DNA of 26,113 bases from Silene noctiflora (lineage: Eukaryota > Streptophyta > Magnoliopsida > Caryophyllales > Caryophyllaceae), in the NCBI GenBank assembly GCA_009801015.1, contig VHZZ01002736.1, forward strand, positions 32,716-58,828. The letters are read 5' to 3'. The notes below the pieces were generated by a model. That model saw only the letters and a list, made by a program, of their open reading frames with translations, was not told the origin of the DNA and did not search any database. Below are positions 20,201 to 26,113 of the stretch, piece after piece. Position 1 is the first letter of the stretch; the number at the start of each line of letters is the position of its first letter. Made by a program: the position numbers and the translations under genes.

Positions 20201-23200
20201 ATAATCCCCATACGTATTATTTCTTCTACTTTGCAGTGTCTTGTCATTGACTTATTGCTTTCTTCTTCTGTGTTTGACTCTTCCTTCCCCCTTTCTGTTC
20301 TCGTTTCTGCCCCTTGATAGTTTTCAAATTTTCTCTCTGCATTGGACTAATTTGAGATGGCTGTTGGACCTAGTAAGTTAATAGGCATGGTGAGTTATTA
20401 TATATGTCTTTAAGGAAGACATGGATTTAGGATGGTGAAACAGTAGAAATTGAGGATTTGATGAATCTGCAATTTTCACTAGTTCGAATAGGGTATAATT
20501 TTTGTTATACTCCCTCTGTTCCAATCATTTGTTTGCCTTTGATTAAAATAACCCTCACAAAGAATAAAAAGGCGAACAAATGATTGGGACAAAGGGAGTA
20601 ACTAAGTTGCTTTTGGGATTTGTACGAGTCTGGTAGTATATCTGATGCTGTTTTTAAAGAAACATTTCGATTGAAATATGGATACAAAATTGGGTGGTTT
20701 GATCTTCTATTCTGATGTATTTGCTAAACTGTATTTCTTTGGGCAACTACTTGTATCTTACTTCAGAAAACGGCGATTAAGAAGATGGATATGCAAGCAA
20801 CTAAGGAATTTCTTGCTGAGTTGAAGGTCCTATCACATGTTCATCACTTAAACTTGGTATGTAATATGCCTCTCTTTACATTGTGATTTTTAATCTTCAT
20901 ACCCTGTCTCCGTCTTTTCCGACTCTTTTACTTCTGCTACATTTCTTTATGCTGAGCTAATTATTTTTCAAATGCCGTACTTTGTTCTCCTGCATCATTA
21001 TATCATACTATCATAGTATCATACCTTTAGATGATTATTTTCTATGTCATGTAATTAGGATTCAGGCTCTGATGTTGTATTTTCTATATCATGTTTGCCA
21101 CATGCTGTGGTTTTCTATAGATACTTTGTAGTAAAGTTCAAAAATTGATTTAAGTTTTTAAGCTTGCAATTATTAGAAACCTCCCATCCTATGTTATGTG
21201 ATGTTGACTAGCTCTAACTTTTATTGTTAGCTTCACTGTCGGGAAACTTTCTGATTGGTTAGTTCTATGCAGTTAGCACCATGGTTTAAAATCTCTCGCC
21301 CGAAATGTATCGTTATCGGAAGCCGTCGGCCGTCTCTACGAGATATCCTTAGATGTATCGGGTAAATTTAAAATAGGAAAATATGTGTATTGAATTGTAC
21401 TGCCAAACTTTGTAATGAAAAGCAGTAAAAAATTGTATTGTTAGTGTCTTCTAAGACTGTTTTTTCTTCCCCTTCTTATTAGCGGTCCTGCGCTTCTTTT
21501 GTATGTTGCTAATGTTTTTATTTACGTTTGTCAACCAAGCATGCATGGAAACAAGACATGTCTATGTGGCAGATCATTCGTGTGTGAAATGGTCTCACAC
21601 TCTAACGTGGGAGACCAACCAAATGTTATGTTACTCCGCATCTAATCATTGGTTTAATGGGTTGGTTTTACATATAAGACCGTCTCATATAATTTTCTTT
21701 GTTGTGTCCAGATCACCGCCATTGTATGTTTTGACATAAAAATTGTTACCACTTATTTAATATTTTGACGTTAGTGAGGAATATATTTATTATTTAATAT
21801 TTTTATAACGTGCTGTAACGCAGGTTCGTTTAATTGGATACTGTGTTGAGCGTTCTCTTTTCCTTGTGTATGAGTACATTGAAAATGGTACATTGAGCCA
21901 ACATTTACGTGGTTCAGGTGGGATTACTTTATTATTTGCTTAAGCTGTCTTATTTTTTTTTTTTTTTTTCAATTCTAGTATTGCACCATGATGCCAAAAT
22001 TTATCATTTCCTTACAGATAAACCTGTTCTTCCATGGACTGCCAGAGTACAAATTGCTCTAGATTCAGCAAGAGGTCTTGAATATATCCATGAGCATACT
22101 GTACCTGTCTACATACACCGTGATATTAAATCTCCAAACATATTGATTGACAAGAACTTTCGTGCAAAGGTATTTTACGAATCAAAGTTCATGCGTTTTT
22201 TTCTTCTCTATTGACAATACTAAAAGCTTACATTGGCGTTCAACACAGGTTGCTGATTTCGGATTGACAAAGCTTGTTGAAGTCGGAAATGCATCTTTAC
22301 CATCTGGTCTTCAGGGCACATTTGGATACATGCCTCCTGAGTAAGGCTGCTGTTAGTTCTACAATTTGTCCTTTAACCTGAATATTTGGCCCATTGATTC
22401 CCGCTGGCACAAGAACTACCTCCTGGACAAAAGTTGGTAGGGTGGGGCCACTATTTCTTGAGCTGAAAGTAGTTTAGTTGCTTTTCTTTTTAAAAAATAA
22501 AAAAAGAATTGACCATCATGGTTTAGTACCTTAGCGGTAAATGCGCAGGAATGTCAGGTATTGGGTACACTAGGCTCTTTGGCATGGAGATGCTATAATA
22601 CATGTATATCACATCACAATGGACTGATCCTGAAGCCAAAATTATGGGTAGGAAATGAGTTGAAGGATCCTTAATATTTTAGATATGGTGTATGCAGGTA
22701 CGCCCAGTATGGTGATGTCTCTCCTAAGATTGATGTATTTGCTTTTGGTGTTGTTCTTTACGAGCTGATATCAGGCAAGGAAGCTGTGGTTAAAGAAAGC
22801 GGACCACTTTCTCAACCGAAGGCTATTGTATCCCTGGTAAGCAATCTGGTTGAACTGTTAGTTTATGAGAAAACTCCATCTAGAGTTTGCTGCATGTCAT
22901 AAATTATGGAAACATGTCTCAATAAATAGGACGTTTAAGAAGCATACATAGTCTCAACCTGACAATTATATCTGTATTTGGCAGTTTGAGGATGTTTTTA
23001 AAGATTCCGATCCAACCAGCATATGTGAACTAGTGGATCCTAAACTTGGTGTGGATTACCCTCTTGTATCCGTTTTTAAGGTAACAATATCATTACCCTA
23101 GTATCCACTTCAGTAGCTTAATCGCTGGGTAGGTAATGTAGCTTAATCGCTGTGCTGTGAAAACAAAGATGGTAAGATGGTTTAGCCGATCCCCAACACC

Positions 23201-23558
23201 TTTGTGGCTCTCGCCCTTGATAAAGAGGGTTAGCTGGTTTGATGTATGTAGTCCAACCCTTGTGTTTAAAAATAATGAGAGGCTGTTTTTGTATAACTCA
23301 TGATGAAAATTGCATCTACTTAACACATGCATAACTATAACTTTCACATTCTAAGTTTTGTTACTAAATGTGGTCTATTACGCGCTCATGTTATAGATGG
23401 CGGAACTTGCTAAATCATGTACCCAACCGGATCCCGAGCTTCGACCCATCATGAGATCCGTTGTGGTTGCTTTGTTGCCTCTCTCATCGGACACCGGCCA
23501 CTGGGATCTCAGTGGTTTTTACGAGGGTGGTCTTCCAAACCTTGTATCGGGAAGGTAA
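17252..23558 (+). CDS. CERK1: LysM receptor-like kinase of the CERK1/LYK type, 12 exons, 611 aa
   Basis: Predicted exons are 17252-17858, 18347-18386, 18741-18784, 18914-19060, 19818-19990, 20767-20856, 21824-21917, 22018-22169, 22249-22340, 22698-22836, 22985-23080 and 23397-23558; all junctions keep frame. A signal peptide (1-20) is followed by three LysM repeats (about 30-77, 94-137, 150-198). The six cysteines C22, C26, C80, C82, C142 and C144 have the spacing of the three CERK1 disulfides. A membrane segment (236-258) ends in CIRRKKSK. The kinase has GQGGFGAV (322-329), AIKK with Lys342, HRD with Asp434, DFG (452-454), and GYMPPEYAQYGD (475-486). It ends NLVSGR, close to the SGR end of CERK1. 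By family it binds chitin oligomers at the plasma membrane and starts immune signalling; the same clade includes NFR1/LYK3 Nod-factor receptors. Length and 12 exons fit AtCERK1 (617 residues). Whether it is the immune or the symbiotic copy cannot be settled here. Confidence 0.9.
18452..18709. mobile_element. Stowaway-type element in LysM-gene intron 2
   Basis: About 258 bp between TA dinucleotides. The left end runs TACTTCATCTATCCCATTT and then ATATTGTCTCCATTTGACT. The right end, read backwards, is TACTACTTCCGTCC and then a TTTGATGTCCCATTTG-like run. The ends match only roughly, so the element is old. It contains a (TA)n microsatellite at about 18613-18631. Its right end lies about 30 bp before the exon 3 acceptor. 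Confidence 0.6.
19338..19385. mobile_element. Stowaway-like end fragment in LysM-gene intron 4
   Basis: TACTCCCTCCATTCATTTAT followed by TCCCCACATTTGAAAATGG has the form of a Stowaway-type terminus. I could not find a matching inverted end, so it is a fragment or is interrupted by the LTR-like sequence that follows. Confidence 0.4.
19440..19615 (+). mobile_element. Small LTR/TRIM-like remnant in LysM-gene intron 4 (fossil)
   Basis: GTAAGAAGTCCTACATTGGGG resembles the AGTCCCACATTGGG word common near the start of plant TRIM and other LTRs. Further on, TTCTAGGATGGAACCTCCTTGG resembles the last part of 5S rRNA, which Cassandra TRIMs carry in their LTRs. That match is loose. Terminal repeats were not defined. 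It appears broken and old. Confidence 0.35.
20508..20600. mobile_element. Stowaway-type MITE in LysM-gene intron 5
   Basis: A 93-bp element with TA at both ends. The ends are near-perfect inverted repeats: TACTCCCTCTGTTCCAATCA against TACTCCCTTTGTCCCAATCA, with about 24 of 26 matches. Its core closely matches the copy at 4275-4368 (CCTTTGATTAAAATAAC and CAAAGAATAAAAA in both). The higher TIR identity suggests that it is younger than that copy. Confidence 0.9.
21270..21380. other. Unclassified repeat-like stretch in LysM-gene intron 6
   Basis: GGTTTAAAATCTCTCGCCCG and then ATCGTTATCGGAAGCCGTCGG form a CG-rich island in an AT-rich intron. It looks like a transposon terminus, but I cannot name the family or find its other end. 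Confidence 0.25.
21570..21700. mobile_element. Possible small element with GACCGTCTCA-type ends in intron 6
   Basis: AAATGGTCTCACAC near 21587 and ATAAGACCGTCTCATATAA near 21674 contain the (G)ACCGTCTCA word that marks a common dispersed plant repeat. Both are on the same strand rather than inverted, so the borders are unclear. Confidence 0.3.
23158..23295 (+). repeat. SINE-like fragment in LysM-gene intron 11
   Basis: GGTTTAGCCGATCCCCAACA and, downstream, GAGAGGCTGTTT are words I associate with plant SINEs of the Au type. No pol III A and B boxes or terminal T-rich repeat could be placed, so only a fragment is proposed. Confidence 0.3.
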
Positions 23559-24600
23559 AAAACGACGTACCGAACTCACCATGTTAATAATACCTTAACC
23601 AGCTTACATCCATTATTTATTTGTATATGTAAATGCTTGAGGTAATGGATAGTGGTGCTACTCTTCTATTGTTTCCTACGCTCATCATTCTGCGTGACGC
23701 TGTAAATATGATCATATTGTAAATTCCAGTTGACTGTGACCGAATTTTGACAGGTTTTACTGCTTCCGCCTTTCGTAATGTTGTTTATAATTGACCAATG
23801 ATTCTTATTCCTTGCCTATAGTGTGTTGGCTCATAGAAAGGAAAATTTGCATGAAATACGACGTTGATTCGGTAGTCGTATTTTATCTATACCAAGTTGC
23901 CCTGACTCTCGTAAGGGAAGAAAAGGCAAAAGAATAGGAATGCTACTACTTTTTATTGGTGGCCCCAGCCTGCTTGTCTGTTCGCATTGTGTTAGTGCTG
24001 AACTTTTAACCTGATCCTTAAACCTGACTCGACCTTAAGCCGGCTGGTCTCAACTGGAAGCTTTAATTGAATAATTTGCTAGTGTTGACCTTCCTAATCA
24101 TAAAAATATCCATGTACCCAACCCTGCTCAGTCACACTCTCACCTCATCAATGGTCCTGGTCGGGGTTTGGTGTGACACGGTCAATCTGCCATGCCCTTA
24201 CGGTCTGGTCAGCCAACCTGGACCTGTATTCGGGGTCCATCCTGATCCGACCTTAGGAGTGAAAAATGTATTACCAGTTAGTCTCCCTTAAAGAGGTCGA
24301 GTATTATCTCATTTGTGAATATAAGGTAAATGTGTTACTTTCCTTGTACATTCTGCTTTTGTTTTATATTCTAACTACTTTACCCGTCTTAAGTAAATAA
24401 GAATGTGTGAATGCACTAACTTCCAAAAGCAAGGGAAGCAGTATACATATTGTGAGAGCCAACTCAAGTTGAAAGAGAAGGATCTTTGTGAAAGTTGATT
24501 GCATAACATGAGAGTTGCAGAAGAATAGGGAGCCAAGTGGTGTCATAATTTAACCATGCTACAAGCAGTCATCACCAATTAATTTACGACAGAGATAATT
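23559..24600. other. 3' flank of the LysM gene, then repeat-rich spacer
   Basis: The first 200-300 bp probably include the 3' UTR. Around 23990-24290 is a block of degenerate CCTGATCC/CTGACTCGACC/GGTCTGGTC words like the blocks at 3600-3800 and 12050-12195. No gene is visible; short open frames here lack protein-like content. Confidence 0.4.
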
Positions 24601-24829
24601 AAACAACTGTAATTAAGTACATTAATCTGAGAGAATAAACTTGTTTAGCTTGCTAGTGTTCTCTTTCATGCGCAATTGGTTAGACAACAAATCTGAGTTC
24701 CACAAACAATGAAACAGATTCCACACATATACTAGTATTTATATATGTAATCATCCCTAGATATGTGGAATCACAGTATACAATTCCATTTTATGCAACT
24801 TGTCATAAATGAGGATTTCACTTGTCCAA

Positions 24830-25200
24830 TTTTGTATCTCATTTTTTGGTTGTAATTAAGACGATATCAAATATATAAATCAAGTCTAGGGAATTAGGTT
24901 TATAATGGATATCAATCAGGGGATTTAGGGTCAATTAACTAACATAGATTGACTACCTAGTTACATATATCTGGTCGATACGATATGTCTTTTACTACGG
25001 TATTTAGCATGTGGTCGCTATAACTAAGTCCGTCTACCTGATTATTGTAAGCCTATCTTAGTATTAATCTGGTCCACAGTAATATTAGTTCTCAATACTA
25101 ATCAATTAATCCTCACCAATAATTAACTAATCAGATTTCTAACAAATAATCAAACAATAGTTTTTCTAACAATTAACAAATTATTACCCCTATTTTATAT
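24830..25200. mobile_element. Possible non-autonomous retroelement-derived stretch (fossil)
   Basis: AT-rich sequence with TCTAGGGAATTAGG, GCATGTGGTCGCTATAAC and a run of CTAATCAATTAATCCTC/AATTAACTAATCAGA words. This resembles the non-coding leader found in many plant Gypsy-type non-autonomous elements. The related stretch at 25660-25890 may belong to the same family. No protein part, no terminal repeats; broken, age unknown. Confidence 0.25.
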
Positions 25201-25334
25201 TCATTGATTCCTTTCTACCTAGATAAGAGATTAACTACTCATAACAATAACAATAAGAGGTTCATCCGCACCCCCTCTCATTCTAGGAAAAAAACGTTTT
25301 AAGTATTTTGAGTAATTAGAAGTTGACGGAAAGT

Positions 25335-25445
25335 GGGGAGCAGTGTGGTGGTACACTAGTAAGAGGAATTTGGATAGTGTAAAGCCAATGATCATGGGTT
25401 CAAATCTCACACTATACAAATTATATTGTGATGTTTTCTTTTTAA
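25335..25445 (+). repeat. tRNA-derived SINE candidate
   Basis: A pol III A-box-like word GTGGTGGTACACTAGTAAG (about 25346-25364) is followed about 35 bp later by a B-box-like GGGTTCAAATCTC (25396-25408; consensus GGTTCRANTCC). This spacing is tRNA-like, but the flanks cannot form a tRNA cloverleaf, which points to a SINE head or an old tRNA relic. The tail is T-rich. The 3' boundary is unclear. Confidence 0.5.
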
Positions 25446-25659
25446 TTTCCTCCTTTGTGGATCCTTATCTTGATACTTGCAATAGGTACTTAGAAAACCT
25501 TACTTAAATAAAGTTTATTTCCATAATTATGGTTATATTTTAAGATAGATTTACCGTCTTAAAAACAATTTGTTCACCGTGGTAAATGTCATTGTTGCTT
25601 AGTAAGTGGTTGTTAGCCATTTACAATGTATTCGTTTTTTTTTTTCGATATTTTAAATT

Positions 25660-25890
25660 TTTTTATTTATGACTAGGTGTCGCAACTCTATCAAAAATAA
25701 ATTACTCTAGGTACAACAAATAAATGTAGTATTTGGGTCGAATCCACGGAGAGCGAGGTGGTTGCTAATTAGTTGTGATGGTTAGAATTTTACCTTGGTC
25801 GGTCACGAATTATGGAGGTTGGTTGAATGATATATGCAAAGTAAAAATAGAAATGCAAACAATAAAATAAAAGTCATCTAGGGGTTTATA
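25660..25890. mobile_element. Retroelement-leader-like stretch (fossil)
   Basis: GGTCGAATCCACGGAGAGCG followed by GGTTGGTTGAATGATATATG and ATGCAAACAATAAAATAAAAG follows the pattern of a dispersed plant repeat typically found in non-coding parts of Gypsy-related elements (GTCGAATCCACAGGGA form). It is incomplete and its limits are not defined. Confidence 0.3.
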
Positions 25891-25898
25891 CATGCAAA

Positions 25899-26113
25899 TC
25901 TATCATTATATATATATATATAAAAGAAGGATGTTCAAAAGCTGACGTGGCGCAACACAAAATCAGCATTTCCTATTTCAAGCAACCTCATTTACTTTCA
26001 GCCTCTATGAGTATTATAGGCCAATCACAGGCAGCCATGTATGTACCCAACAATCCAATAAGAATAAAGGGCAAAATTAAATTAATTCAGTAAACCTAAA
26101 TCTATTTATTTCG
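25899..26113 (+). mobile_element. Helitron-like 5' end, cut by the window edge
   Basis: After an A, the sequence begins TCTATCATTATATATATATA and continues TATAAAAGAAGGATG, then CTGACGTGGC. A TC start after A, a TATA-rich first 25 bp and an early GACGTGGC word are typical of the small Helitrons of eudicots. The 3' end lies beyond the window. No coding is seen in the 215 bp present. Confidence 0.55.

Noticed and set aside
22515-22570. Possible tRNA-like A box in LysM-gene intron 9
   Set aside because: TTAGTACCTTAGCGGTAAATG looks like an A box, but no B box of useful quality follows at the right spacing.
3937-23558. The three genes as one functional cluster
   Set aside because: They share strand, but spacing, introns and families are unrelated; nothing indicates co-regulation or a biosynthetic cluster.
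24067-24291. 74-codon open frame after the LysM gene
   Set aside because: It is made mostly of degenerate GGTC/CCTG repeat words and has no protein-like pattern.
1-26113. CRISPR array, bacterial operon or rRNA/tRNA gene
   Set aside because: Introns and plant families rule out bacterial features; no regularly spaced repeats, rRNA core or full tRNA fold were seen.

Overview
The window is nuclear DNA from a flowering plant. It carries three intron-rich protein genes, all on the + strand, separated by AT-rich spacers full of small transposons. GT-AG introns, the protein families present (a ROS3-type RRM protein, a USP-kinase of the RLCK IX group, a CERK1-type LysM receptor kinase) and Stowaway, Tourist and Helitron families all point to a eudicot. 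Recurrent TACTCCGTA-like words make me think of Caryophyllales, but that is a guess.

Layout. 1-3936: no complete gene; an unrecognised open stretch at the left edge, two small tandem duplications, a decayed LTR-like block, a roughly 470-bp TIR element and a Helitron-like 3' end. 3937-8840: a four-exon gene for a 754-residue RRM protein of the ROS3/NOL8 type; its 1.96-kb first intron holds one Stowaway and one Tourist-like MITE. 8841-9826: 3' flank, then a CT-rich leader. 9827-14651: a nine-exon gene for a 781-residue USP, coiled-coil and kinase protein with no U-box. 14652-17251: spacer with two related Tourist-like MITEs head to tail, then the receptor promoter with three WRKY W-box cores. 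17252-23558: a twelve-exon gene for a 611-residue LysM receptor kinase; its introns hold two Stowaway-type elements and a small LTR-like remnant. 23559-26113: repeat-rich spacer with a tRNA-derived SINE candidate and a Helitron-like 5' end running off the window.

The three genes are not an operon and nothing in the sequence shows that they act together. By family, the first acts in active DNA demethylation or nucleolar RNA biology, the second is a cytoplasmic kinase of poorly known role, and the third is a chitin or symbiosis receptor at the plasma membrane. The most interesting biological signal is that the LysM kinase carries the YAQ sequence in the region after the activation segment that is linked to symbiotic signalling in NFR1, rather than the AtCERK1 version. 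I found no clearly undescribed gene system; most of the unexplained structure is transposon-derived.
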